From Pycnopodia helianthoides (taxonomy: Eukaryota; Echinodermata; Asteroidea; Forcipulatida; Asteriidae): a DNA stretch of 64,000 nucleotides. The DNA lies in contig CM063248.1 in NCBI GenBank assembly GCA_032158295.1, forward strand, positions 18,276,787 to 18,340,786, given 5' to 3'. Below are positions 22,201 to 33,545 of the stretch, piece by piece (position 1 is the stretch's first letter; each line of letters begins with the position of its first letter). The notes under the pieces are model-generated. The model saw nothing but the letters and a program-made list of their open reading frames with translations. It had not been told where the DNA came from and did not search any database. The position numbers and the translations under genes were made by a program.

Positions 22201-23117
22201 AGCCAGTTGTGTAGGTTGTACTCAACCTATCTTCAAGAGGAAGCTCGGACTCTTTCCTCGAGCTCTCTGGTCCCACGCAGCTCAACACCAATGTCGTCAA
22301 TTTTACACTCTTTCAGTAATCAAATCCGTGTCCAATTAATGAAGCAATTCACACAAACTGGAGTCATTTGCACTGCAGAACAGTTTGCTGGGTTTCTAAT
22401 TAGAAGACAACAGGCAACAGGAGTGGGTGTTGTTTTAGCAGACGAGAAAGTGCAGAGCCGTCCGTGTGTCCAGTCAGGTGTTGTTCCCGTATATAACTTT
22501 AGTACGTGTTTCGCCCACACGTAATGGTCGAAAACAGAGCGTTGCATTAGAAGTGGTCATTTGCATAACAAAGGGATTTGCATATGGTTGGCAAAGTCTT
22601 GGTGGAATGCAGGGAACACCTGGCAACTCTGAAGGGACAAAAGTACGCTGTGCGCTGTTTCTACATCTGTTTCTACAAATGCTGTTTTCTACTACAGATG
22701 TTTAAGTTTGGGGGGGGGGTTCTCTCTTGAAAACAAGCAAGGACGTGGTGCGTGCATTTTGCTGAGCCAAGTAGTTTCTTTAGCTACAACAAAAAACACT
22801 ATTATACAAATTGTTGGATGCATATGAGTACATTGTTGTCGAATATAATCACTCTGTGAACGCTGGACTATTCTATTTAACGAGGCATTTGTTTTATATA
22901 GCTCACACATCGACTCAAGTCATTTTAAATTTTGTTCACAAAAAACACACAAAATAGACAAGAAGATGTCTGGTATTTTATTGTTTATTGGTTTTAGAAG
23001 TGGCACTATTTAATTTATATATTTGCTGATTTGATTTGCACGTAGACATAAACTTTAATTTCTGTTAGACAACGCATCACCTGCAAAACATTAGTGAACA
23101 TGCACTTAGCACTCTCG
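22201..23117. other. No gene supported
   Basis: Two overlapping open frames on opposite strands (22207-22547) have no motif I recognise. A G10 run sits near 22709-22719. Otherwise unremarkable. Confidence 0.5.
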
Positions 23118-23425
23118 AATAAACTTCCACAGTTCATTACAGAGTCTCTAATCCTCAACACGTCTGGCTCCAGCCACAATCTAATAATCCCTCGCACTTA
23201 CAAAAGGGCAGGGCACCGGTTCTTCTCAGTTGTTGGAACTCTCTACCAAAAACAGCTTTTGAGAGAATTCGTTATCTCCAACCCTTCCCCGGAAAAAATG
23301 TGTGTTTTTGTGCGCCAACCTGTTCTGGAAAGATGCCGTAAAATTAAAAGCCATTCTGAATTCTTAATTGTTTTTGAACCACCCACCTTCGACTTTCGAT
23401 TAAAAACATGGTTTGTTATGGGTTT
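23118..23425 (+). mobile_element. LINE (CR1/L2-like) ORF2 C-terminal relic
   Basis: The plus-strand frame contains SGSSHNLIIPRTYKRAGHRF and FSVVGTLYQ, and about 50 codons later FRLKTWF. This follows the familiar end of CR1/L2-type reverse transcriptase ORFs (...LIVPRTRTKYGDRAFSVAGP, then ...FK..LKTHLF). The normal WN.LP motif is lost and no RT catalytic part is present. A T tract follows. A dead 5'-truncated copy. Confidence 0.55.
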
Positions 23426-23588
23426 GGATTTTTTTTTTTTTTTCCTTTTCCGTTTTATTGTTTTTTTAAACTGAAAACCAAATTACCTTTGAACCATTCA
23501 AGCACATTAAACAAAAGTACTGCGAATAAAAAGTTATCGAAGTTCTGTATAGTAAAAATATATATTTATTATTTTTGTTTTAATTTTT

Positions 23589-23623
23589 TACTTATTTATT
23601 TGTTTATTTATTTATTTATTCAT

Positions 23624-23654
<31 letters not shown>

Positions 23655-23664
23655 TTTGTTTGTT
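23589..23664. repeat. (TTTA)n microsatellite
   Basis: About 18 TTTA/TTTG units with a few substitutions. A shorter TTTA run lies at 23958-23977. Confidence 0.9.
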
Positions 23665-24004
23665 TTTTCATAGGCCCACAAATATTGGGAAAGGTCAGAA
23701 AAACACAGCATTAAACATCAATCAGATAAAAAATTACACAGCATCGTCGTTCTCTTTATTCAGATGTTTTACAGAAATCACAAAATTAAAACTACGGTGG
23801 TGAACTAATTTTTAAATCGATCAAGTAAGTTAAGAGTGTGTACACCAGACTAAAACCTTTGTAAAGGACTCTGCTAGGGATGAAACGTTAGTCAATTAGC
23901 AGTTTTCACATTCACACTACAGATCATGTTTGTTGGTAAGTAGTTTGCAAAAGCTATTTTATTTATTTATTTATTTAATTTGTATTGTTTGGTTTTTGCC
24001 CTTA

Positions 24005-24176
24005 CACGAATAAGTACATGTATACTCAGTACTTTCGCGAGTCCTGTGGTAAAAAGAAATTTACGGGTGGTTATAACTTTATATAGTATTTGTTATGTGT
24101 TTTAAGTTATTTTTTATTGTTTTAAGTACCGTAGTATTCAGTGCTTAACACACATCGGTGTAAGGCAAAAACCAAA
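24005..24176. mobile_element. Two SINE family-A tails facing each other
   Basis: 24005-24060 is a minus-strand tail (reverse complement has CACAGGACTCGCGAAAGTAC, TGAGTATA). 24122-24176 is a plus-strand tail (AGTATTCAGTGCTTAACACA, CATCGGTGTAAGGCAAAAAC). No tRNA heads remain. Confidence 0.6.
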
Positions 24177-24623
24177 TAACATTCTTTATCTCCGATGCAA
24201 AACTATCATCTTTAACTTACTTATTTTATTAATTTCGTTTTCTTCTGTGCACACTGATTTTAGACACAGTCATCCAAACAAACTCAGTAATAGGAAAAAT
24301 TACAAGTGGTAAAAGATTGTGTAACTCTGAAATGCCGGCAGCCAGGTCCGACCGTTGTACTTTCGAGTGTCGTTGCTTACGTTGCTTGTTGTTGATTATC
24401 TGTTTTATGGCGATTTTTAGTTTGTACACTTGATCAATGAGGCCTATTCGTATTCTACACTTTAAACTTGTATAACAGTAGTCACTGAGGGCCATTTTGA
24501 ATACCCGCGTCACGGCATCGAAACCCGTCGAGTACCCCGACTCCTACGATGAATCTGTGGCGTTAAGCGATAGCAATCCGGTACCTGGAGTTTTCTTTGG
24601 CTGGTACCAACCGATGTATGCCC

Positions 24624-24775
24624 AGGGGCTTTTTCCAAACCTCGGCGTAGGCCCCGGCTTTCAGCTCCGGGCTTCGTTCGATGTTGGAAACACCGTACAA
24701 AATGTACCAAATTGCTGACAGAGCCAAAGACGGAGCCGGAGCCGGAGCCCAAGCCGAGGTTTGGAAAAGGCCCTC
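24624..24775. mobile_element. GC-rich foldback element, family R
   Basis: The left arm GGGGCTTTTTCCAAACCTCG...GGCTTTCAGCTCCGGGC pairs with the right arm GCCGGAGCCCAAGCCGAGGT, TTGGAAAAGGCCC. A second copy lies at 39916-40067. Non-coding. Confidence 0.65.
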
Positions 24776-24926
24776 GGCTCGATTTCACAAAGCACTAAAA
24801 TTAATCTTTAAGATGAGTTGCCAATATCACCATAGTAATTTGTATTGTGACGTCACACTTTGCTTAGCAATTAAGATTGATACACAGTCAAGGTCAATCT
24901 TAGCTCTGTGTGAAATCAGCCCCGTG
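24776..24926. mobile_element. Foldback element adjoining family R
   Basis: The left arm TCGATTTCACAAAGCACTAA, AATTAATCTTAA pairs loosely with the right arm TTAGCAATTAAGATTGA...ATCTTAGCTCTGTGTGAAATC. It contains TGACGTCA at 24849. It follows directly on the family-R copy, so one may have inserted beside the other. Confidence 0.5.
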
Positions 24927-27017
24927 GCCAACTGGCTCTCGCAAGATCCCGCGGGAATGAACTGGAAGACTGTGCTGATAATCCGTACACCCAAGGGCTA
25001 GATTAATAAAAACAAGGACAAGTAATAAAAATGTACGTTAAAATAAATCAATTACCATTTTGTTTAATGTGAAATGATTTAACGCAATGGTGACATTTTG
25101 TCAGAACTGAAAAAAGACACTACACTATGCCACCATTGATTAAAACCAATGTGTTTTGTTTGTTTTTTTGTTTGTTTTGCTTTTCAATTTAGTATGTTTA
25201 TTTGAATGATAATATTATTTTAATTGTTGAACTTCTCCATACCAAAATTGACAACAATTTTTAAAATTTGAAAACCTCGATTCATTATCCCCCCGCCCAT
25301 TTCCCCCTTCTTTTTTCTACCCATGTGTTTTAAATGCCCGGAACGTAGGGCCTATGTCTTTGTTTACAGTTTATACGTTTCGTCGGCTGCAACTCTTTTG
25401 CTTTTACCCTATATGAATCAATGTGTCCACCACAGAAACGAGGCTTGCGAAAAAATAATGATCTGTTCAATAAATGAGAATGAGAACTATAATTGTAACT
25501 GTGAACAGGAAACCAGACAAAGATTGTCGATTTATTCCCATTTTCTTTCGTTCACAAACACAACCGTATTGCATGGGCGGCCTTGATTATCATTAATAAT
25601 GTGTAACCAGGTTGGTACAAATATAACCTTTTAAATAACACTTTTAAGCATTTTTATGAAGAACGTGTGTACTTTTTGTTTTAGATAGCACAGTTGATTT
25701 GTCATTGCTATGGATATGATTCGATGGGATTTCAGTATTAAATGTTTTGCAGTGAAGAGAAGGCCACCCATACTTTTGCCAACCATTGGTTGGAACAACT
25801 CGTGGCTGTGACGTCACAAAAAGAAAGGTGTATTATTGCACATGATACACAGATGTTTGAAAACCGTTTGAGTGCGCGCGAATTCGGTTGGTATAACTAC
25901 TGTAGAGACACCCTTAAAACACAAACAGCGCCCTCTGACACGGACTGCTCATGAGGTGAGCCAACGGACCTTAACGCATGGTCATGAGTTGGGCGATTAC
26001 TAGCTGTCCGTAAACTGTTTCACAGTAGCATCCATTGTGCGACTGTGAGGAAGATGCTGTCAGAGTTGTATATCTTTCAAAATGTTGACGTTGTTGATGC
26101 AGGGAAAACATGCAAAGACAGTTATTGAGAAGCGCTAGTTCGGGGACGTTCAAAACAACCACTTCGTACTTTGTACCGTCTCATGAAAACGCGGATAATT
26201 TTAGACGACCGCATAATAAACGTTTATAAATCTACAGCAATCGGGGTTTTATTTATTTGTGTACTACACATTATTGCAAGAGTTGGTTTATTTAACAGTC
26301 TTCGCATCGAGGGAAACATAAATGGTTCCTCAGTGCGGGTGGAGACTATACTGCCTCAGGAATTTGACATTTTATGAAAAATAAATATTCCCACGGAATA
26401 GACATTATTGAATTAATGACTCGTGTGTTTTTACAAATCAGTGCACGCTAAACTGTTATCAAAATACCATTGGGCTATCAGTGTTTTTCTTTTCTTTATT
26501 ATTATTTTCTTTCTATAAATGTAGGCCTATATACCTCTGAACCGCTCCAACATATTTCCTTTTTAAAGGGAAGTGCACCGTTGTGACAGCTAAATTACAT
26601 AACTCAAGTTCTAAAGAATAATCGTTGTAAATATTGAGATATATTATTATATGCTAGATGATACTATCCAGATTTTCAGAATTTAGAAGTCTCCCAGGTT
26701 GTATAACAGATAGCAAGACAAGTTCTCTAAAGAACACAAATCTACACCGCAAAGTAGATATACACATGGTGTTACCGCAGACCGAATATACATGATACTA
26801 TCCAGTCATCCAAAATATAACGACTTCAAACCAAGATCCACGTTAATTATTTTTTTACGCCACACTGTATTGTTTTCCAACTCTGCATTAAAAAACACAA
26901 GGGAAACGTGTTGTGTTTCGAAATGAACAGCCGTCGTGTGCAAAACGGCTATTTACTGTCATGCCATTACATAAACGAGATACACAATGCGCTCGAGGAC
27001 GCCTTAGAAAAAAATCG
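24927..27017. other. Gene-free stretch
   Basis: AT-rich with no splice-supported exon and no clear repeat. Open frames at 25323-25586, 25742-25954 and 26171-26377 have no recognisable motif. Confidence 0.5.
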
Positions 27018-27223
27018 CCTGGGCCCAATTTCATAAAGCAAAGAAACTTGCTAAGCACATAAAATATCTTGCTTAGCAGAAACAGGCTACCAGCCAATAT
27101 TCCATAAAGTTTACATTGTTGCCGCTGGTGCCGCACTAATTTTTTGCGGGTTTTTTCTTTCAGAGTAATTTGCTAAAGCAGCATTTTCTGCTATTAAAAA
27201 TAGCTTCATGAAATTAGGCCCTG
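27018..27223. mobile_element. Palindromic element, family P
   Basis: The left end is CCTGGGCCCAATTTCATAAAGC and the right end is AGCTTCATGAAATTAGGCCC. The left arm has CTTGCTTAGCAGAAACAGGC and TACCAGCCAA. Confidence 0.65.
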
Positions 27224-28409
27224 GACATTTTTGTGTGTTCTGTTTGGTTTGTTAATTTCAATGCATAGATAAGTAGCTATCGCTAAAAGATCTCCTTCTC
27301 CTCGCTCATTATATGGCATTTTGATATCCCGGTCCATTTTGTTTTCTCTGAATATTAATTCTGTTTGGTCGAGTGACCCATTTATGAATAATCTGTTCTA
27401 ATTTTGAAGCTGCTGTCAATAATATAGAGGGATATGAAAAGATGTAGATCACCAGTCAGTCGTGTGGAAAATACTATATACTCACTCATGCACATTTTAC
27501 CGTGCACTATTCCTTATTAGCGAGTTAATCTCATAGTAATTTCCAACAAATATTGGCAATAATGAACTGAAGGTAAGCCGGTCTATCAATGTAACCACAA
27601 ATATTGCGGTTACCGGTGACATTTTTGTGTGTGTTTTTGTCAGAGGGAACCATGCTGGAATGAGAGCTCTCGCTGGAAACTCCTATACTTCGGCAGGGTT
27701 TGCTAGTAGATTGAAATACACATCTGTAATGTTAGCACAGACGTCCAAGCCTGCACCACAGTAATAGAGTCAAGAGGGTTGATATTAGAATATAGGATCA
27801 TCGACGCCATCTCCTTCCAACCAAATGTAAACACTTCAGCTAACCAAGTACAATACAGTAGTGTTTGCTTTTAGCGAAAGTTATTGTTAACACTCTAAAA
27901 AAAGGAGTCCGGGGGTGTACAAGCAGATGCTTTTGTGCGCTAACTGTTTCGCTTTTGTTCAGTTGTTGTCAGTGAAAATAAACTGGTTGGTTTGTTTGTT
28001 TTCTGTAAAACGGCCCTCTCTGATGGGTCATGTTCTTCAGTTTAGATGTCGGGGTCATGTTTACTGCACTCAAACATGAACTGCCAGATGCGTTTTCTGT
28101 TCTTTTCCCCCTTTTTTGTTGTTGAAAAAAAAGTGGAAATAATTACAATACATCTATGTATTATATGTATATCTCCTTATATGGTGTACAGATGGATACT
28201 ATTTGTTTACGGTTACACAAGTCGGTACTTGTCGCTACGTTTTGGGATCTTAATGGCATTTTGAGCGATAATAACAGCAGCATTGGACTCTTCTGGACTA
28301 TCACAAATATGTTGTTTTTATGGGCACACTCATTGTGCGGTGCTCGATTACGGAAGCGTTCAAAAGACACTGATAAATATAAAATAGTGGTTACTAATAT
28401 CTCCTCATT
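27224..28409. other. Gene-free stretch
   Basis: No supported gene or repeat. Overlapping open frames on both strands at 28156-28418 look like chance. Confidence 0.5.
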
Positions 28410-28605
28410 ATGACCCAATGAAAGTCATAGTTATGACTTATATCTCGTATTTATGAGTTAGCATAAGTCATAAGTGATTAATATCTCATAATGATATTTT
28501 AGCCAAAGTCATAATTATGACTTGTGCCAATGAAGTCGTATTTACGAGACATCTTAAGTCATAATTATGACTTGTACTGAGTCAGAATGAGAGGTAAGTC
28601 ATAAT
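28410..28605. repeat. Cluster of TCATAATTATGA palindromes
   Basis: AAGTCAT(A/A)(G/A)TTATGACTT occurs near 28421 (one mismatch), 28513 and 28555, with related CTCGTATTTATGAG and GTCGTATTTACGAG between and a final AGTCATAATTATT. Each copy is its own reverse complement. Confidence 0.7.
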
Positions 28606-29510
28606 TATTTAAGTTGATTTATCTCTCAATGTCCCTTTAACGCCTCCGTACACGTAATGATGACGTTTTTACGATACTATTTACAACAAGCGTTCCTTCT
28701 ATTAGCCAGGCTTATACTTACTTCCCCCACCAGTCCCGTGTACAGAGCAAATTGATTTGTTTTGATAAGTCGCCGTCAGAAGCCAAGGTTTTTTTTCTCT
28801 CTCAACGCTATCTCCTCCACATCACTGTCAACCGATTTAATACCCTCATTCACCAAGAACAGACGAAACGGCTGCGTCGAATTCACTTTCATCCTCTTAG
28901 CCAAAAAACAGCAACGCTCAGCTGTCGTAAAAGTCCCTGTCCGAAAGTGTCAACGGCTGTTGTTGAGAGTCGCTTCCTCAAAGGCTTACATGTCAAAAAT
29001 AAGCTCTTTAGCAAGAAAAAGAAGAAGAGAGAGAGAGAGGGGGGGACCCGAAGAAGAAGGGAAAACAGGCAGACGCGGAGAAGGTCAAGGTTGAATCTCC
29101 CCGGACACTTAGAACTTTCATTTTATGGACGAGTGTATTGAAAAGGCCTGGCGAGCACATTGATTATGCCAAACATTTTAGCGTGACAAATGTTGGATTT
29201 TTAGAGGGGCGCTATAAGGTCAAAAGGCCCCGGTACGTGAGGCAACTGCCTCGGCCGGATCTATATCATGAAAATTGGCACATGCTTGTTCGAAGATAAC
29301 ACATTAGGGAGATATCAGCCATGCCAAGGCTCCCTTTGGGGCATTACTTTGCCTGCAAAACGATGCCAACCCCTTGGCTTTCCGGTCTTGTTTTGATCAA
29401 CATCTCTATAATTGGACATTGCTGTCTGTCTTACTGTCTAAGAAGGTTTTGTTGCATGCACAATTTGTTTTTGTGCAGTAAGCGTAACTGTTTATCTTGC
29501 GTTGCTGCCC
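28606..29510. other. No gene supported
   Basis: A GA-rich tract (29020-29045) and open frames in two registers (28752-29141) that translate it as Lys/Arg/Glu-rich. No family recognised. Confidence 0.45.
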
Positions 29511-29511
29511 A

Positions 29512-30160
29512 TATCAATCAGGTGGTCACAATGCCGAGGGTGAATGTTAGCTGCGAGGTGGCCACAATATGAAGGTTGAAAATTGACTATTTTTTTTTCT
29601 ACCGAGAGGCCACAATATCTAGGCTGATAGCTTACCATTTGTATCAGGTGGCCTCTATAAATGATTGATAGCGGCCTCAACTATTAGGTGGCCTTAATAT
29701 ACAGGTTGATATGACTGTCCATCATGTTGCCTCATTATCTACGTCATAGCTGGTCACGCGGATGAGAAGGCCTCTCACTCTAGGCTAAAAGCTGGCCACT
29801 TCAGGTGGCCTCTCGATAATATCAATGTATGTCTATGACGTGGTCTCATTATCTACGTCATCGCTGGTCACATGGATGAGGAGGCCTCTCACCTAGGTTA
29901 AAAGCTGGCCACATCTATCAGGTGGCCTCTATATCATTTTTATATTGATTGACATCTATCAGGTGGCCTTAATATCTAGGTTGATATCTCCTTATATCCA
30001 TCAGGTGGCCTCAACGTCAATAGCTGGTCACATAGATAAGGAGGCATCCGATAGCTGGCCACACTATCAGGTGGCCTCTAAATAATTGATAGCCTCCACA
30101 CCAACCAGGTGCCATTTATATTTAGGTTAATAGTTGGCCATTATATACCAGGTGGCTTCT
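29512..30160. repeat. Degenerate minisatellite, AGGTGGCC units
   Basis: At least fifteen loosely spaced units of the form TATCAGGTGGCCTC...ATATCTAGGTTGATAGCTGGCCAC. Spacing varies from about 25 to 60 bases. A larger unit with ATTATCTACGTCAT.GCTGGTCAC and GATGAGGAGGCCTCTCAC occurs twice (near 29730 and 29847). Confidence 0.7.
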
Positions 30161-30813
30161 TTGTCAGATTTTGTTCTTTGCCATAATGTAGGGGAGTGTA
30201 GAAAAAAAGGTGATCACGACGATCAACCGGCCAGTTTGGTACTGTATTTAATGTATTTAGCGGTACCAGGATCAAAGTCTACATCCCAAAAGAAACACAA
30301 CCCTTGCCATGCCTCTTTAATCTTACAAAATTTCCCACAGTAGCACGTTCAAGTGGGTTTCACGATCTTCACAAAAGGTTACGACTGGCACCGTACCCTA
30401 CGGTGGAGAGAGTTCAACGACGGACCAATTCTTCTGGTGACAGTTTGTGTATATTACCGATAATGTGGATAAAATAAATGACGGCACTGCACAAACAAAC
30501 ATCACCCGCATCAAAATAACAAGTCAGCAAACTGGAATACTGGGTATTTGAGGTGGGGATGGGGGGCGGGGGTTCACCAAAAAAAAGTGCACAGCATAAA
30601 TACTGCAGCCGTATCACATTAAATATGAATAATCAGAACTAATCAGAAATGAGATTGATTCCGGCGGACAGCTTTAACAAAACGGTCATGCATGTAGAAA
30701 ACTATCGCTGCAAGAGGGTGAAGTGTCCACTGTTGAACTCGTTCTGTCAATGCGAGTTGCATATGTACGCCGTTGCAGTAGCATTGTTCGTATTATTTTT
30801 GGTGGCCCTGACA
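30161..30813. other. No gene supported
   Basis: No motif. The reading frame of the following candidate is open upstream from ATG 30649, but the downstream ATG at 30814 gives the more sensible product. Confidence 0.45.
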
Positions 30814-31020
30814 ATGCGTCGCCGCACGGTTCACTTGATTCCGCTATGGATATTTGTTTTAATTATAGTTCATGAAACAGCGTGTTTGGATCGAGACTGC
30901 TGCCCGCACGGTAATAAGCTTTGTATCCATGTGGCAGTGCTTCCCATTCTTCCATCGACGATGTGTTATTTAAGTCCGTGCAGCGTTGCAGCATGCAGAG
31001 ATAGATGGGGGCAGATTTGA
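30814..31020 (+). CDS. Candidate secreted cysteine-rich peptide (hypothetical)
   Basis: The ATG at 30814 has A at -3. The 68-residue frame looks secreted: basic MRRRTVH, hydrophobic LIPLWIFVLIIV, then HETAC (Cys 24), followed by LDRDCCPHGNKLC and seven Cys in all (24, 29, 30, 37, 51, 56, 61). Alternatively the coding sequence leaves the frame at a donor GTAATAAG (30911) just after CCPHG, so this could be a first exon of a longer gene. CxDRDCCPHG faintly recalls granulin (CCPxG) and, after the signal peptide, the six-residue Cys ring of vasopressin-type peptides. Neither match is good enough to name it. The upstream ATG at 30649 would add 55 residues with a second hydrophobic stretch. Confidence 0.28.
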   Translation: MRRRTVHLIPLWIFVLIIVHETACLDRDCCPHGNKLCIHVAVLPILPSTMCYLSPCSVAACRDRWGQI

Positions 31021-33056
31021 TTGCAGCGGTTGGGAGCATGCGTTGTGCGGTTGCGATGTGATGCACGTGAGGTCTCGGTGCTTTGCGTCTTGCGACCACT
31101 TAGCGCGGACTCGCCTCATATGAGGACTATAGCGCACTGCGAGCAGGGTGCCCCGGCAGGCTAACACACACACACACACACACGCGTACACTAAAGACGC
31201 GGGAATCCAGCATCATCTCACGGGCTATCTATCTCCTCACCGTGACCACTCTTCACTCTTCCGTGCACACACTCTCCAGTTTAAACTTCCACGAGGAGAA
31301 ACAAAAAATGCCATCCGTCGTCGACGCCAAGTTGTTTTAGGAGCCATCCTCATCACGAACAACTACGTGGGAATTGATACCGTCCTATACTGCTCCAATC
31401 GTGCGATTATTAAAATCAATTTTAGGCACGGCAACAGAGGCTTGAAAAAATTGCCCACAATTATGGGGATATAACTACAATGACGTAACATCATCGACCG
31501 GGTATACAGAATTGATTACTGAGTGAATATTGTTTCTACGTACACGGTGCTGGGTACACGCTACCGAATTAACATTACGCTGGAACCTACAGAGGGATCT
31601 CTGAGAGTAGTAGAGTAACAAAGTTACTCCTTAAATCGGATGGTTAAAACGAGACTCCCCGTTTCGTATCAGTTGCCAATAAGACAATAATAATCTCGGT
31701 GTGCAGAAAATGTCTTGAAGAGACCGGTATTTCAATGAGGTTGAATAGACCTTCAGGATGCTTGCATCTACAGCTTCGAATGGAGAGACCTCTGTTTATA
31801 AAATATAAAAAAATCAACTGCAGCTAGCGGCAACATCGGGATGTGCGGAATGAGAGATTCTCTCCAGGCAAACTAGAAACTCAAGATGAGGAGACCCAGA
31901 TATTAACACAGTTTGCTGGATACCCTACGCTAAGGTAAGATATATATACTCTCGGCACTGTAGAAGGCTTAGGAACCAAGTAACGCCAATTGATACCCAC
32001 CACGAGTGAATCAATTTCACCATGCGAAGACGAAAAAAAATCAGTCTGACAAATTCCTCTAATCTTTTATTGAAAAAAATATTGCTCCATTCCTCGATGA
32101 AAATCATGTAAACATAATGTTGCCAATTAAAAATGTGTAACAAATACATGACACGGTTAACAGGTACAAGAAACAACAAACCTGTGAAAATCAAATCGTC
32201 ATTCAGTATTATTAACCTCACAAACAAGCAGTGTTTGAAAATATTTCATAATAACCAACGGCACCTTTTGTATTCACCTCAAGAATGCACACAAATATCA
32301 TTTCACGATCTGCTGTCAGTCATACATTTCGCCTGCATCTTATTCAATAATAAGAGCATTATATTTTCCCCTCGCCAGCAGTCGACACTGGCAATTTCAA
32401 ACCAAGTTGAAAATACCGTCATTTAGGGCAAATGCCCAGGAAGAAAGAGAGAGGGGGAAAAAAGAAAAAGGCAGATTTATGCAATACCTGAGAAATTGAA
32501 CACTATTCACTAGAAGCCCCGGAGGTGGTTTTTAGTTAGCCGAGCGTCAAGTGGGTATCCCTTGGGGCAGACGTAATACATTGGGCGTGTAAAAAACAAA
32601 GAGAAAAAAAAAAAAAGGGACACCGTGCACCTTGAGCAGCGAGCAATAGATAAGTGCCCTCCATCAATACGAGATAGGCACGGCTAGGCTAACTGCTGGC
32701 GTGAGGGGGTTGATTCAGAACTTAGATTTGACTGGGAACTACTCTAGCTAATATATTTTGTATCTACTGGACTGATGAGAGCTGAGCCTCGGCCTGTGGG
32801 GATTCTCGTCTTTGATTGTCTTATCGCCGCTGCATCAGTTATTGCCACATTTTGAACCAGTTTGTCATCATGCGAGCAAAGTGGGTGAGCACAAACAAAG
32901 TTGAGCGTACCAGAAAAGGTCATCAGCCAAAGTACCGTGTCGTGTGTACTGTTTGTAACTGGTTCCCAGCATGGGAGAGTGTTTTCGGTTACACCCCTCT
33001 GTTCCGACACCCCTATGTACCGACACCTGTGTGTATTTCAATAACTATGATCTTAA
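31021..33056. other. Gene-free stretch
   Basis: Relatively CpG-rich to about 31650, then AT-rich. A (CA)n run lies at 31163-31183 and an A tract near 32606-32620. No exon could be supported. Confidence 0.45.
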
Positions 33057-33138
33057 CCCCAATCCTAATCATAACCCTAACCCTAACCCTAACACTAAGA
33101 CTAACCCTAAACCTAAACCTTACCCTAACCCTTACCTA
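33057..33138. repeat. Interstitial telomere-like repeat (CCCTAA)n
   Basis: About 13 units of CCCTAA with variants (ACTAAG, CCTAAA, CCTTAC). This is the C-rich strand of the TTAGGG telomere repeat used by most animals. Degenerate, so an old internal block rather than a chromosome end. Confidence 0.8.
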
Positions 33139-33154
33139 GCGTGTAAATCACGAG

Positions 33155-33410
33155 TGGGTTGTCGGAACATCGGGTTGTTGGACTACAGGGTTGCCGGAAC
33201 ATAATGTTGTTGGAACATAGGGTTGTCGGAATACAGGGCTGTCGGAACGTAGGGTTGTTGGAATATAGAGCTGTCGGAACATAGGGTTGTTGAGCTGTCG
33301 GAACATAGGGTTGATGGAATATAGAGCTGTCGGAACATAGGGTTGTTCGAGCATAGAGTTGTCGGAACATAGGGTTGTCGAAACAAAGGGTTGTCGGAAC
33401 ATAGAGCAGT
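33155..33410. repeat. 16-bp minisatellite
   Basis: About 16 copies of GTTGTCGGAACATAGG with point changes (GTTGTTGGAATATAGA, GCTGTCGGAACGTAGG). It starts 16 bases after the telomere-like block. Because 16 is not a multiple of 3, every frame reads a 16-residue peptide repeat, which explains the long minus-strand open frames here. Confidence 0.9.
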
Positions 33411-33545
33411 CATCGTGTTTTCCACCATTTTTTTCGTGACTCCGATGACCGATTGAGCTTAAACTTTCACAGGTTTGTTGTTTCTTGTACATGTTGAGGC
33501 ACATAAGGTGTGTACACATAACTTTGACGATTACCAATATTGGTC
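33411..33545. mobile_element. Family-Q element, right-end fragment
   Basis: CGATGACCGATTGAGCTTAA, TTTCACAGGTTTGTTGTTT, ATGTTGAGGCACA and ACGATTACCAATATTGG follow the right half of the full element at 63222-63612. Confidence 0.6.

Noticed and set aside
23408..23803. 131-codon hydrophobic plus-strand frame
   Set aside because: It crosses a T tract and the TTTA microsatellite; Phe/Leu/Ile runs come from the repeat.
28752..29141. Arg/Glu-rich plus-strand frames in two registers
   Set aside because: Composition comes from a GA-rich tract; two overlapping frames look equally open.
33125..33537. Minus-strand open frames with repeated Cys-Ser-Asp/Phe-Arg-Gln-Pro peptides
   Set aside because: They translate the 16-bp minisatellite. 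Every frame gives a peptide repeat, with no start context or conserved domain.
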